The notes: generated by a model not told the origin, from the sequence alone. Numbered from the stretch's first letter, positions 1 through 9,175 are shown. The stretch: DNA of 64,000 nucleotides from Bacillus sp. OV166 (GCF_900177675.1 NZ_FXWM01000001.1:5465001-5529000); one strand, 5' to 3'. Numbers and translations: made by a program.

Positions 1-459
1 AAATATCGCCATGTTAACCCCGAGGCCAATATAAATAAGGCCCAATCCGAATGTTGATCCCTGTACGGACAACCCCTTTGCTACTTTTGTTAGCGTGATC
101 ATTATGGAGTGAAATGGAACAAGCATTGATGCTAGGAATAAGGTAAACAAGAAATTGCTCAACTTACCCTTTGTTCTTGCTAGTTTATATCCAGCTAGTG
201 AACCGCAAATAACAATTCCTGCCAGTCCGATAACGGTCACAATTATGGTATTCCAAGCACTATTGAATAAATCTAACTCTTCGAATATTCCTGTATAATT
301 TTCAAAATGTAATTTTGTAGGGAGCTTCATAACAGATGTAAAAATCTCCCCTTGTGATTTAAATGAATTGATGACAGCCATGTATATTGGAAAAAATGAA
401 ATCGCCGCAAAAATTGCCAAAACTAAAGTTGTACCAATAGGAACCAGTTTCTTTTGCAT
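1..459 (-). CDS. Carbohydrate ABC transporter permease, MalG-type (partial)
   Basis: Inner-membrane permease of a sugar importer; only the first 153 residues are inside the window and the gene runs off the left edge. The protein begins MQKKLVPIGTTLVLAIF, has a first membrane helix at about residues 7-27, then a periplasmic-type loop with the typical MalG-like ending ENYTGIFEELDLFNSAWNT and further helices. It starts with ATG whose first base overlaps the stop codon of the MalF-type permease (TAATG), so the two are translationally coupled. The EAA loop lies beyond the edge. The substrate is not readable from the sequence. Confidence 0.85.
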   Translation of the reverse strand, partial: MQKKLVPIGTTLVLAIFAAISFFPIYMAVINSFKSQGEIFTSVMKLPTKLHFENYTGIFEELDLFNSAWNTIIVTVIGLAGIVICGSLAGYKLARTKGKLSNFLFTLFLASMLVPFHSIMITLTKVAKGLSVQGSTFGLGLIYIGLGVNMAIF

Positions 460-1418
460 TATGCTTCCACCTCTTTCTTTTTCAATACTTTCACTTGAAT
501 CAGCGTGATGACCAACACAATCAAGAAGAGAATCATTGCTTTAGCATTCGCATAGCCATATCGAAAATTATTGGAAAAGGCTTCTTCATAAATATTCAGC
601 GCCATAACCTGTGTCGATCTTCCAGGCCCGCCTGCAGTAAGTGCATAAACTACATCAAAAACTTTAAATGCACCATTTAATGTTAAGAAAGCGCAAATCG
701 TTATTGCATGCATGATCATCGGAATCGTCACGTGGAAAAGTCTTTGAATTGGATTTGCACCATCAATCATAGCAGCCTCTTTTAGGTGTTGCGGAACTCC
801 TTGAAGTGCAGCCATATAGATAACCATCATATAGCCAATCCCATGCCATAAGGACACGATAAGAATGGAGTAGAAGGAAACGTTGGCATCACCAATCCAT
901 GCCTGATCAAGAAATGATAAAACAGCCTTTTTGGATAATTCCGGTAGGACGTTGGTAAAAATAAATGAAAACATGAATGCACTAATAATCAAACTCAACA
1001 TATTAGGCATAAAAAAGATGGTTCGAAAAAAAGCTTTTGTTCTAACTCTAGTTTCAATGAATAAGGCAAGAAGCAACGCAATCACGTTCTGAAAAACAAA
1101 CATGAACGCTGTATATTTTAAAGTGAAGAAAAAAGAATGGCGAAATGCAGGGTCATCTTTAAAAGCTTCAATATAATTGCTTATTCCAACAAAGTTATAG
1201 GTTTGAGATAGAGCAGTCCAATCTGTAAAACTATAGAATCCCGCTCCAATCATTGGAATCAACAAGAATACAGAATAAAATACAAATGCAGGTAGAACAA
1301 ATAAGATTAAACTAATGGAACCTTTATGTTTTTTTAGATTTAAACCACTTTTAGAGCTTACTTTAGGTTGTACTTGTTCAATAACCATTTCAACACTTTG
1401 CTTATTTAACTGCGACAT
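459..1418 (-). CDS. Carbohydrate ABC transporter permease, MalF/UgpA-type
   Basis: Membrane subunit of a family-1 sugar ABC importer, 319 residues, the usual length for the family. After a 30-residue cytoplasmic tail it shows six hydrophobic helices from about residue 32 to 310. The conserved cytoplasmic loop that contacts the ATPase reads EAAMIDGANPIQRLFHVTIP at about residues 213-232. The start has a GAGGTG ribosome site 8 bases upstream. It lies between the solute-binding protein gene upstream and a MalG-type permease downstream, with a 1-base overlap. No ATPase gene is present in the cluster, so a shared MsmX-like ATPase is likely (inference). Confidence 0.9.
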   Translation of the reverse strand: MSQLNKQSVEMVIEQVQPKVSSKSGLNLKKHKGSISLILFVLPAFVFYSVFLLIPMIGAGFYSFTDWTALSQTYNFVGISNYIEAFKDDPAFRHSFFFTLKYTAFMFVFQNVIALLLALFIETRVRTKAFFRTIFFMPNMLSLIISAFMFSFIFTNVLPELSKKAVLSFLDQAWIGDANVSFYSILIVSLWHGIGYMMVIYMAALQGVPQHLKEAAMIDGANPIQRLFHVTIPMIMHAITICAFLTLNGAFKVFDVVYALTAGGPGRSTQVMALNIYEEAFSNNFRYGYANAKAMILFLIVLVITLIQVKVLKKKEVEA

Positions 1419-1452
1419 TACCTAACACCTCACTGACATTGTTGTTTTGGAT

Positions 1453-1487
1453 AATGATAAAGACAGCTGTAAGCTGCCTTTATCATT
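1453..1487 (-). other. Intercistronic stem-loop between binding-protein and permease genes
   Basis: A long inverted repeat (AATGATAAAG plus AGCTGY arms closing a short loop) fills the gap between the binding-protein stop and the permease start. There is no T-run after it, so it looks less like a terminator than like an mRNA-stabilising element that would keep the binding protein more abundant than the permeases. The function is inferred. Confidence 0.5.
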
Positions 1488-1502
1488 CACTGAATTTAAA
1501 AT

Positions 1503-2780
1503 TTACTTATTATTTTGGTTGAATTGGTCCCAAGCACGGTCCAAGCCTTTGATGACATCCTTCTGAGATGCATCCCCTGCAAAATAACTTTGTAGTAATT
1601 TCTGTGACTCGTCTTTTACAGCAATCGGGATCGGAGGATCTTGGTAAGCCTTTCCTTGAGATACATATTCAGTTGAATCCTTTAACCAAGGAAATGGTTC
1701 AAAGGTATGTTTGCTAGAGACAGCATTAAACCCAAGGCTTTTATAAAATTCACTAGAATCTTTATCATCCAAAATATAATTGATTAAATCCTTTGCGACA
1801 TCTTTATGTTTGCTCATTTTTGATACTGCAAGAGATGTTGATGTAGAAAGGTTTATTTGTGTCGTTGCTGAATCATCATTGACTGGAAGTGGAGCAACGC
1901 CAAATTCAAAGTCCTTGTTTGTTTTTAAAATCGAATCTGCCATCCATGGACCTTGGATCCACATCGCAGCTTTACCGTTAGCGAAGTCTGCAGCTCCTTG
2001 ATCTTGTCCGTTCTCAAAGGCACGTTTTGTGCCATTAGCGTTAGATAAATCCATAATTTTAAACATATCTTTTAACGCGGAGAAAGAGCCTTTTCCTTCA
2101 TTCATTTCCTTAATAAAGTCAGGATTGTCCTTCGCTTGAGCTGCACCTACTGCTAGCGGTAAAAATAATTGAGGAATATACGCATCTTTATAAGTTAACA
2201 AAAATGGAGTTACATTTTTTTGCTTAAGCGTTTTAACAACTTGTTCCATTTCCGAATATGTTTGTGGTAATTTTATATTTAAGTCTTTAAAGATTTTCTT
2301 GTTGTAAAGATATCCCCATTGAAGTGTCTCCAAAGGAACCGCTACAACCTTACCATTACTTGTTATCGCTGGTTTGACCGTATCAAACACTTTGGCTACG
2401 AAAGGTTCATTTGATAAATCCTCAAGATAACCTGCTTTATCGTAAATAGGTATATCATTGATTGCATGCAGAGCAAACACGTCAGGGCTATCTCCAGATG
2501 CCATCCTTGTTTTTAATAATTGTGCTGCCTGATTTACACTTGGTAATTCCAATTTGATTTCTACATTAATACCTTTTTCCTTTTTCTCTTTGGCTACAAA
2601 TTGATCCAAGTATGTTTGATACTGCTGCTTAAAACGTGGTTGTCCAATAAATACTTTCAGTTCAACATTTTTTTCGGCCTTTGATCCACTTTCGTCAGAA
2701 GCTGTTTCCTTAGAATTACAACCTGCTAACAAACCGATAGCTAGAATAAAGATTAGCAAAGATGATAACGCTTTCTTCAT
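1503..2780 (-). CDS. Extracellular solute-binding protein, family 1 (sugar)
   Basis: Lipid-anchored sugar-binding subunit of the ABC importer, 425 residues. The N-terminus is a lipoprotein signal (MKKALSSLLIFILAIGLLAGC) with lipobox LAGC and the lipidated cysteine at residue 21. A Ser/Glu/Lys-rich linker follows, then a two-lobed periplasmic-binding fold with motifs such as ASGDSPDVFALH and NGKAAMWIQGPWMADSI that are typical of family-1 proteins. It is the first gene of the transport operon, preceded by a cre-like site and by the two-component genes, and it ends in a stem-loop before the permeases. The exact sugar is unknown. Confidence 0.92.
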   Translation of the reverse strand: MKKALSSLLIFILAIGLLAGCNSKETASDESGSKAEKNVELKVFIGQPRFKQQYQTYLDQFVAKEKKEKGINVEIKLELPSVNQAAQLLKTRMASGDSPDVFALHAINDIPIYDKAGYLEDLSNEPFVAKVFDTVKPAITSNGKVVAVPLETLQWGYLYNKKIFKDLNIKLPQTYSEMEQVVKTLKQKNVTPFLLTYKDAYIPQLFLPLAVGAAQAKDNPDFIKEMNEGKGSFSALKDMFKIMDLSNANGTKRAFENGQDQGAADFANGKAAMWIQGPWMADSILKTNKDFEFGVAPLPVNDDSATTQINLSTSTSLAVSKMSKHKDVAKDLINYILDDKDSSEFYKSLGFNAVSSKHTFEPFPWLKDSTEYVSQGKAYQDPPIPIAVKDESQKLLQSYFAGDASQKDVIKGLDRAWDQFNQNNK

Positions 2781-2855
2781 TTTTTGTGACCCCCCTGAAT
2801 AATATTTAAAGCATACTTTTATATTAATCGCCCCTCTAGAATTTAAATATTGAAA

Positions 2856-2871
2856 ATATTAGCGCTTACAT
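2856..2871 (-). promoter_or_regulatory. cre-like CcpA site upstream of the sugar-binding protein gene
   Basis: On the minus strand the sequence reads ATGTAAGCGCTAATAT. It matches the core of the catabolite responsive element (TGNAANCGNWNNCA) except for the penultimate C. It sits about 80 bases before the start of the binding-protein gene, between it and the response-regulator gene, a sensible place for glucose repression of a sugar importer. The assignment rests on motif and position only. Confidence 0.45.
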
Positions 2872-2881
2872 TTGGACTTTT

Positions 2882-3955
2882 TTAACCTTGTCTCATTTCA
2901 CCTGGTGAAGTTTTGAAATATTTCTTGAAGACCCGATAGAAGTAAGAGATATCTTCATAACCAACCATCTGGGCAATACTCTTGATTTGAAACTCCTTAC
3001 CTTGTAGTAATTTTTTTGCATATTCCATACGACGGCTGACGATAAATTCGGTGATATTACATCCATAAACATTTTTAAATGTTTTACTCAAGTATTCTTT
3101 ACTTACAAAAAACTTGTTAGCTAAGACCTCTAAAGATATATCGATATCTGCAAAGTTCCGTTCTATATATTCTTTAATTTCCTCCAAGTTTAACTTGCTC
3201 TTCCGCTTATTTATATCAATCATATACTCGATATAGCGTTTTCCTAAATCCTGTTGCTTCTTCATAACTCTATCAAGGGAAAGGTCAAATTCACTATTTA
3301 GCTCCCCATTATTTTCAAAAACCTCGTGAACATTAAAATTATTTTTTATCATTAGTTCTTCTAAAGTAAGAATAAATTCATGCTCAATCTTTGCAATTAC
3401 ATTGCTGTCAACCCCAGTCACTTTTTTAAATTCATTAAAATAACGGTGAATGACATTTTCAAAGCCGTCAATATTTAATTCTTGCAAAAATGGGGTAATT
3501 GTTTTTTTGTATTCCATAATTAAGGCGGAGATATCTTTGCTAGAAAAAGAGATCGGCTTATAAAATTGTGTCTGTGAAGAACTTTTAATTTCGTTGATAC
3601 ACTTTTCTAGCGCTAGATTTAATTCTTCTGCATTGATTGGTTTCAGTAAATATTCATTCACCCTCGAACGGATTGCCTGACGCATAAAATTAAAATCGTC
3701 ATACCCACTTGCCACTATAAGTTGAACCTGTGGGAAACGGTCTGCCATGATTTGAAGCAGCTCCATACCGTCAACTCCAGGCATCTTCATATCCGTGATG
3801 ACAATATCAGGAGACCTCTGTTCAATTAATCTTAATCCCTCTTGTCCATCCCCAGCTTCTCCAATTATTTCAATACCATATTGGTCCCATTTTCCAAATT
3901 GCTTAATCGTTTCTCTTGTCCATTTTTCATCGTCAACAATTAATATTTTAATCAT
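2882..3955 (-). CDS. Response regulator, AraC-type (YesN family)
   Basis: Cytoplasmic transcription regulator of 357 residues. The N-terminal receiver domain (about 1-120) shows the acidic pair VDDE, the phosphoacceptor aspartate in DIVITDMKMPG near residue 55, and the conserved lysine in LLKPI. A middle helical segment follows. The C-terminal 100 residues form a double helix-turn-helix of the AraC family (SLEVLANKFFVSKEYLSKTF, then SIAQMVGYEDISYFYRVFKK). Its ATG overlaps the stop of the histidine kinase gene (TAATG). It most likely activates the adjacent sugar importer. Confidence 0.93.
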   Translation of the reverse strand: MIKILIVDDEKWTRETIKQFGKWDQYGIEIIGEAGDGQEGLRLIEQRSPDIVITDMKMPGVDGMELLQIMADRFPQVQLIVASGYDDFNFMRQAIRSRVNEYLLKPINAEELNLALEKCINEIKSSSQTQFYKPISFSSKDISALIMEYKKTITPFLQELNIDGFENVIHRYFNEFKKVTGVDSNVIAKIEHEFILTLEELMIKNNFNVHEVFENNGELNSEFDLSLDRVMKKQQDLGKRYIEYMIDINKRKSKLNLEEIKEYIERNFADIDISLEVLANKFFVSKEYLSKTFKNVYGCNITEFIVSRRMEYAKKLLQGKEFQIKSIAQMVGYEDISYFYRVFKKYFKTSPGEMRQG

Positions 3956-5766
3956 TAATTACCCTCCATAGTTATCTTAGCGGGAATCCTAATTACCACT
4001 ATTGTCCCATTTCCGACGGTACTTGAAATATCAAGACCGTAATCCTCACCGAAATACAATCGTATCCTTGCAGCAACGTTTTTAATACCTATACTTCCTT
4101 TTGTATTTAAAGAATAAGGAATTCCTTTCATTTGCTCGATAAGGTCAACTAATTTTTCCACAGGAATTCCAACACCATTATCCGTAATGGTAATTTCAAT
4201 ATCGTCAAAAACTTTTTGAACATCAATCGATAGCTTCCATAATCCCTTTTTTTGTTCAAATCCATGATTAAAAACATTCTCTACAATTGGCTGAATCGTT
4301 AACATTGGAATCGTGTAACCCTCTGTACCTTCTTCAATATATAAATCAGTCTGTACCTTCCCCTCAAAACGCATGTTCTGAATATATAAATAATTTTTAA
4401 TATGTTCTATCTCACGGTCAATTAAAACCATGTTTCCTTGCTTTCCTGTTATATAGCGAAACATATCACTCAATGCACTTATAACAGAATAAATCTCCTC
4501 GGCTTTATGCGTCACTGCCATTCCGCCTACCAGCTGAAGCGTGTTGTATAAAAAGTGAGGATTGATCTGTGCCTGCAATGCCATAAATTGTGCGTTTCGT
4601 GTTTCTATCTCACTTTTGTACTCTTTATTAATTAATTCATTGATTCGGTAAACCATCGATGAAAATCGTTTTTCGAGCAATCCAATTTCATCTATACGCT
4701 CTGTTTCAATACTAACATTTAGGTTGTTTTCTCCTACTTCATTCATAGCATGTACTAACTTAATGATCGGCTTTGTCGTTCTTACTGATATAACAATCGA
4801 TAAAATAACCGTAAGCAGGATCGAAAGAGCACTAATAATTATTCCAACGATAAGCGTTTTCGTGACGCCATTCAAAAGCATGCTTTCAGGAACAACTTTT
4901 ACAATAGCTACTTTATTGTTGAACGCCTTCTTAAAAAATACATATCCTTTGTTCATTTTTAGATAGGATATATTTTTGTTACTTTCATTCATTTGTTTGA
5001 TGATTTTTTGAAAATCAACGGAAGTTTTTTTACTTAGATTAGGATTGTAAAGAATATGCCCCTGACGGTCTATCACAAAAACAGAACTTTCCGGTTCTGA
5101 TTCTAGCATCTCAATAACGCTATCGATTACATTCCAATTCATTTCCAAAGATATTCCACCAACAATTTTTCGATTCTCAAATCTTATGATACTTCTTGTA
5201 AGGGAAAAACCTTGATTCGGCAGTTTGCTTTCAAAACTATAATTCGGACGAACCCCTAAATTACTCCAAGCAGTCCCGTTTAGTTGATTAATCTTGGATA
5301 CTTTAAAATCTGCCTCTTTTAAGGAGTAGACTGTCTGGCTTTCTTTGGCATATATCGAAACAGCATTCACATGTTTATTCCCATAGTAAATAGAAAATAA
5401 CTTATCCTGGATATAAGCCAGCGTACTAAAATTTAAAGGAATATTTTCATCATTAATCTGACTAATACTTGGTATTAATTTTTCATCTATTAAACTTGCA
5501 AACAAAATATTGTCACTTTCTGTTAACTTTTCATCCAAATATTTACCTGCTAAATTGATTCTCGCCTCATTTGAATTTACTACTTCCTTTTCAAAATTAC
5601 TTTGTGAAACATTTATTGAAAAAATGATCAGAATTAGTAATGGTAAAATCATGACAGAAAGCATTAGGAGCATAAGTTTATAGCGGATATTACTTGCTAT
5701 TTTACGAAAAAGATTTTGATGTATGTACATCCAAAAAGCATTTAGTGCCTTCATAAATTTCAGCAT
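3955..5766 (-). CDS. Sensor histidine kinase, YesM family
   Basis: Membrane sensor kinase of 603 residues, partner of the AraC-type response regulator downstream. It has a helix at about residues 28-52, a large extracellular sensor region to about 300, a second helix at about 303-327, and a HAMP segment. The phosphoacceptor histidine lies in INPHFLYNTLQ near residue 398. An ATPase domain follows with QPIVENVFNHG (N box) and DNGVGIP (G1 box). This order is diagnostic for the YesM/LytS-like His_kinase class. The extracellular domain probably senses the sugar or its binding protein (inference). Confidence 0.93.
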   Translation of the reverse strand: MLKFMKALNAFWMYIHQNLFRKIASNIRYKLMLLMLSVMILPLLILIIFSINVSQSNFEKEVVNSNEARINLAGKYLDEKLTESDNILFASLIDEKLIPSISQINDENIPLNFSTLAYIQDKLFSIYYGNKHVNAVSIYAKESQTVYSLKEADFKVSKINQLNGTAWSNLGVRPNYSFESKLPNQGFSLTRSIIRFENRKIVGGISLEMNWNVIDSVIEMLESEPESSVFVIDRQGHILYNPNLSKKTSVDFQKIIKQMNESNKNISYLKMNKGYVFFKKAFNNKVAIVKVVPESMLLNGVTKTLIVGIIISALSILLTVILSIVISVRTTKPIIKLVHAMNEVGENNLNVSIETERIDEIGLLEKRFSSMVYRINELINKEYKSEIETRNAQFMALQAQINPHFLYNTLQLVGGMAVTHKAEEIYSVISALSDMFRYITGKQGNMVLIDREIEHIKNYLYIQNMRFEGKVQTDLYIEEGTEGYTIPMLTIQPIVENVFNHGFEQKKGLWKLSIDVQKVFDDIEITITDNGVGIPVEKLVDLIEQMKGIPYSLNTKGSIGIKNVAARIRLYFGEDYGLDISSTVGNGTIVVIRIPAKITMEGN

Positions 5767-5872
5767 TCATTTTCTTTCCTTTTCAATAAATTTAAAACTT
5801 GTTTTATATGACCAACTTAACTTTCTGAAAGAGGATTGTCAAAAATATTTTAAAACCATCTGTACTAAACAA

Positions 5873-5920
5873 AAAAAAGACAGAAGGAGCTTCAAACTTA
5901 ATGCTCCTTCTGTCTTTTTT
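5873..5920. terminator. Intrinsic terminator downstream of manA
   Basis: The stem AAAAAAGACAGAAGGAGC pairs perfectly with GCTCCTTCTGTCTTTTTT across a 12-base loop. A-runs and T-runs flank both sides, so it can act in both directions. On the minus strand it directly follows the manA stop codon. Confidence 0.9.
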
Positions 5921-6864
5921 TAAGCATGTGAGACAATTAATTGGCAATCTCCAGCTATCTCGAATTCCCCAAACCCAACCGGGATGATAAGGTGGGTGCC
6001 CTTGTCCAATTGATAGGATTCCCCTTGATGAACAAGTGTGCCTTCGCCCTTTATCACACTCAAAAGCACGTAATGATCCTTCAAATCAAAGGTTGATGTT
6101 CCGTTTACATCCCATTTATATACGGAGAAGAAATCAGATTCAACATAGGTGGTAATTGTTGCATTTTCCTTTTTTTTAATTTTAGGAACAGTAACGTTGC
6201 CTTGATGTGGAACAGTAGTCACATCAATTGCTTTTTCCAAGTGAAGATCACGTAAATTTCCTTCGGCATCTCTGCGGTCATAATCATAGACGCGGTATGT
6301 AGTATCCGAGCTTTGTTGTGTTTCTAATACCAGGGTTCCTTCACACAAAGCATGGATGGTTCCACTAGGGACATAGAAAAAATCGCCTGGTTTGATTTTT
6401 ACTCTGCGAAGCAGATCTTCCCATCGCCCTTCCTTCGTTTGCTGGATCAATTCTTCTTTTGTCTTGGCGTTATGGCCAAAAATCATGTCCGCATCCTCTT
6501 TACAATCAATGATATACCAGCATTCTGTTTTCCCAAGTTCACCGTTTTCATGGATTTTTGCATAGGTATCATCTGGATGAACTTGAACGGATAAATCCAT
6601 GTTCGCATCCAATATTTTTGTTAATAGAGGGAAAACCTCTTCCGTTGGATGTCCAAAAAGTTCAGGTTGTTCTTTCCAAAGTACGTCCAGAGTTTTTCCA
6701 GCAAATGGTCCATTTTCAATCATCGATGGACCGTTTGGATGTGCAGAAATTGCCCAGCATTCCCCTGTTTTATCGTTTGGTATCGAGTAACCAAATTCTT
6801 TTTGTAAGGCGGTGCCACCCCAAATTCGTTCTTTAAAAACGGGTTTTAAAAATAATGGCTGCAA
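5920..6864 (-). CDS. manA: Mannose-6-phosphate isomerase, class I
   Basis: Cytoplasmic zinc enzyme interconverting mannose-6-phosphate and fructose-6-phosphate, 314 residues, the length of the short Bacillus-type enzymes. Visible signatures are the start PLFLKPVFKERIWGGTAL, the zinc-binding QVHPDD near residue 100, the glutamate in GKTECWYI, and FYVPSGTIHAL near residue 170 with the zinc histidine. The start is TTG, chosen because GGAGGG lies 7 bases upstream. It is a single-gene unit with its own terminator. It could feed mannose into glycolysis or supply mannose-6-phosphate for GDP-sugars. Confidence 0.95.
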   Translation of the reverse strand: MQPLFLKPVFKERIWGGTALQKEFGYSIPNDKTGECWAISAHPNGPSMIENGPFAGKTLDVLWKEQPELFGHPTEEVFPLLTKILDANMDLSVQVHPDDTYAKIHENGELGKTECWYIIDCKEDADMIFGHNAKTKEELIQQTKEGRWEDLLRRVKIKPGDFFYVPSGTIHALCEGTLVLETQQSSDTTYRVYDYDRRDAEGNLRDLHLEKAIDVTTVPHQGNVTVPKIKKKENATITTYVESDFFSVYKWDVNGTSTFDLKDHYVLLSVIKGEGTLVHQGESYQLDKGTHLIIPVGFGEFEIAGDCQLIVSHA

Positions 6865-7069
6865 TATAATTCCCTCCGTAGTTCATATGTCTATTGGAAT
6901 TTTCCCCTTTCAAATTTATCATAATCATTTTTTTATGGAAAGCTATTAATTTACGGCTGTTTCCTTTAATTATTTCTATTCACAGCATTCATCCAAGGAT
7001 TGCATTGTTTGAGTAATCATTGGAAATTTTGATAGAATAAACAGACTACATTTTTTAAGGAGAGATCAA

Positions 7070-8128
7070 ATGACAAACAACCAAAAATATATCGGTTATA
7101 TTGGAACATACACGAAGGGAGACAGTAAAGGAATCTATTCCTTCACACTTGATACTACCGAGGGAAGAATAGCAGATATTAACGAGGCGGCACAGTTAGA
7201 AAATCCTACATACCTAACGATCAGTAAGGACAATCGCTATCTATATTCCGTTGCAAAAAAAGGGGAAGAAGGTGGTGTCGTTTCTTTTTCAATAGAGGGT
7301 GATGGCACATTAACGGAGCAAAATCGTCAGATGCTTCCAGGCTCATCGCCCTGTCATGTAAGTGTGGACAGCAAAAATCGTTATGCATTCAGTGCAAATT
7401 ACCATAAAGGATCCGTAGAATCCTACTTAATTAACGAGGAGGATGGTTCGGTTCAACCGGCTGCCTCAATCATTAAACATGAAGGTTCAGGCCCAGATCC
7501 AAGACAGGAAAAACCTCATACCCATTATGCCGGAGTCACCCCTGATGAGAATTATCTGGCCGTTGTTGAATTGGGGATTGATGCACTTATCACCTATGCG
7601 ATCAACAGTGACGGCACACTTACCAAAGCGAATCTGCTTCCTTTAAAAGCTGGAAGCGGACCAAGGCATTTGGTTTTTCATCCGAATGGGAAATTTGCTT
7701 ATCTCATGACCGAATTTAGTTCAGAGGTCATTGTCTTAACCTATCACCCGGAGAATGGCCATTTTACAGAAAAACAATATATTTCCACACTTCCCGCTGA
7801 TTTTTCTGAAAATAATCAAGGCAGTGCGATTCATATTTCATCGGACGGAAATTTTGTATATGTGGGCAATCGAGGCCACAACAGCATTGCTGTGTTTCGT
7901 GTTGATGTAGAAACTGGAGAGCTTAGCTTTGTTGAGCTCACATCTACTGAAGGAGATTGGCCGAGGGATTTTATGTTCGACCCAACGGAGAAATTCATCG
8001 TTGCATCCAATCAGGAGTCCAGTAATCTTGTTTTGTTTGCGAGGGACGAGGAATCGGGAAAATTAACTCTTATTGAGTCTGATATTGTTGTGCCATACCC
8101 AGTTTGTATCAAATTCTTACATGTTTAA
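7070..8128 (+). CDS. 6-phosphogluconolactonase-type beta-propeller (lactonase family)
   Basis: Cytoplasmic seven-bladed beta-propeller protein of 352 residues (PF10282 type). It begins YIGYIGTYTKGDSKGIYSF and contains the repeated blade pattern LTISKDNRYLYSV, HLVFHPNGKFAYLMTE and IHISSDGNFVYVGNRG, with the C-terminal WPRDFMFDPTEKFIVASNQ. Family members hydrolyse 6-phosphogluconolactone in the oxidative pentose phosphate pathway; some act on other lactones or cyclic phosphates. The start is ATG with AAGGAG 8 bases upstream. It is a single gene followed by a terminator. Confidence 0.9.
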   Translation: MTNNQKYIGYIGTYTKGDSKGIYSFTLDTTEGRIADINEAAQLENPTYLTISKDNRYLYSVAKKGEEGGVVSFSIEGDGTLTEQNRQMLPGSSPCHVSVDSKNRYAFSANYHKGSVESYLINEEDGSVQPAASIIKHEGSGPDPRQEKPHTHYAGVTPDENYLAVVELGIDALITYAINSDGTLTKANLLPLKAGSGPRHLVFHPNGKFAYLMTEFSSEVIVLTYHPENGHFTEKQYISTLPADFSENNQGSAIHISSDGNFVYVGNRGHNSIAVFRVDVETGELSFVELTSTEGDWPRDFMFDPTEKFIVASNQESSNLVLFARDEESGKLTLIESDIVVPYPVCIKFLHV

Positions 8129-8133
8129 AATCA

Positions 8134-8170
8134 AAGCCGGGAAAGCGATGCGCTATCCTGGCTTATTTTA
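8134..8170 (+). terminator. Intrinsic terminator after the lactonase gene
   Basis: A 9-bp stem (AAGCCGGGA with TATCCTGGCTT, containing one G-U pair) is followed by ATTTTATTAT just after the lactonase stop. Confidence 0.75.
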
Positions 8171-8256
8171 TTATAAATTGGAGAACTAGGGCGAAAAAAA
8201 TTTACAATCCGTGACAATACTAAGGAGGATGTTCTTAAGATAAAGGATGTGTCTTT

Positions 8257-8964
8257 ATGAGTTTCTTTCATAGTCAAGAAACCCTTAGTTCAATTGAGTG
8301 GATATTAAGAGCAGTTATCGGATTTTTCTTTTTGCTTATTGTCGCGAAAATCATGGGGCAACGTGCAATTTCCCAATTAAGATTATTGGATTTTGTTATC
8401 GCCTTAGTGCTAGGAAACATCATTGCTCATCCATTATCAGATGAAAAACTTGGCATGAAAGGTTCGATGATTACGACCGTTGTATTGGTGGTTTTGTATA
8501 CAGGAGGATTGTTCATCAGCTTAAAATCGAGTCGCATTGAAAAATTCCTAAACCCCGCCCCATTTCCACTGATAAAAGAGGGCGAAATCAATTACAAGGG
8601 ACTAAAGAAAGCTAGAATTTCCATTGATCATTTATTAGCTGAGTTAAGAAAAGAAAAAGTTGCGGATATAAAAAAAGTGGCTTTGGCTTTTTGGGAGCCC
8701 GATGGGAAAATCTCGATTTTTTTGGACCCAAAATATGAAGCACTGACACCTGCAAATTATCAAAAGAAAATTGAGCCCTTTGATCTTCCTAGGACGATCA
8801 TAAAAGAGGGAAAGATTGATTTCACTGCGCTGCAACAAATTAGAGTGGAAGAAGGATGGGTTGTTAACCAGCTTAAGACGCTTCATCAGGTAGAAGTAAG
8901 TAATGTTTTGCTTGGTACCATTGATTGCCAAAAAAATTTACAGATTTTCCTATATAAATCATAG
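8257..8964 (+). CDS. DUF421 / YetF-type membrane protein
   Basis: Membrane protein of 235 residues of the YetF/YdfS/YrbG family. Three hydrophobic helices occupy about residues 14-36, 42-62 and 68-88, with the family motif VAKIMGQRAISQLRLLDFVIA on the cytoplasmic side of the first pair. The soluble C-terminal half carries two copies of the family pattern (PLIKEGEINYKGLKKARISI and TIIKEGKIDFTALQQIRVEE). Relatives have been linked to spore germination or membrane stress, but no biochemical role is certain. It stands alone, with a weak AAAGG ribosome site. Confidence 0.85.
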   Translation: MSFFHSQETLSSIEWILRAVIGFFFLLIVAKIMGQRAISQLRLLDFVIALVLGNIIAHPLSDEKLGMKGSMITTVVLVVLYTGGLFISLKSSRIEKFLNPAPFPLIKEGEINYKGLKKARISIDHLLAELRKEKVADIKKVALAFWEPDGKISIFLDPKYEALTPANYQKKIEPFDLPRTIIKEGKIDFTALQQIRVEEGWVVNQLKTLHQVEVSNVLLGTIDCQKNLQIFLYKS

Positions 8965-9042
8965 ATTTATCAGATTAACTTAAATGAGAAGCGTAAGAAA
9001 AAAGGTTGTCGAACCCTTATATATTTTGACGAACGAAATTTA

Positions 9043-9071
9043 CTTACAATCTAGATTATTACTATTATAAT
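9043..9071 (+). promoter_or_regulatory. Sigma-A promoter of the tRNA-Cys gene
   Basis: CTTACA (9043-9048) and TATAAT (9066-9071) are separated by 17 bases, placing the transcription start about 25 bases before the tRNA. This argues that the unusual tRNA is expressed. Confidence 0.6.
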
Positions 9072-9102
9072 ACTAATTATAGGAAGAAGTAATTAGTACG
9101 TT

Positions 9103-9175
9103 GGTAGTATAGCCAAGTGGTAAGGCACAGACCCTGCAAGGTCTGTAACCTCTGGTTCAAATCCAGATACTGCCT
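9103..9175 (+). tRNA. tRNA-Cys (GCA) with an 8-nucleotide anticodon loop
   Basis: 73-nt cloverleaf. The acceptor stem GGTAGTA pairs with TACTGCC. The D stem is GCC/GGC, the T stem-loop is TCTGG-TTCAAAT-CCAGA, and the discriminator base is T, as expected for tRNA-Cys. The anticodon stem is CAGAC/GTCTG, but the loop reads CCTGCAAG, 8 nucleotides; the outer C and G could pair to leave a 6-nucleotide loop. Bacillus tRNA-Cys normally has CTGCAAA, 7 nucleotides. No CCA is encoded. It stands alone, not in a tRNA cluster, beside the exopolysaccharide region, with its own promoter. Confidence 0.85.
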
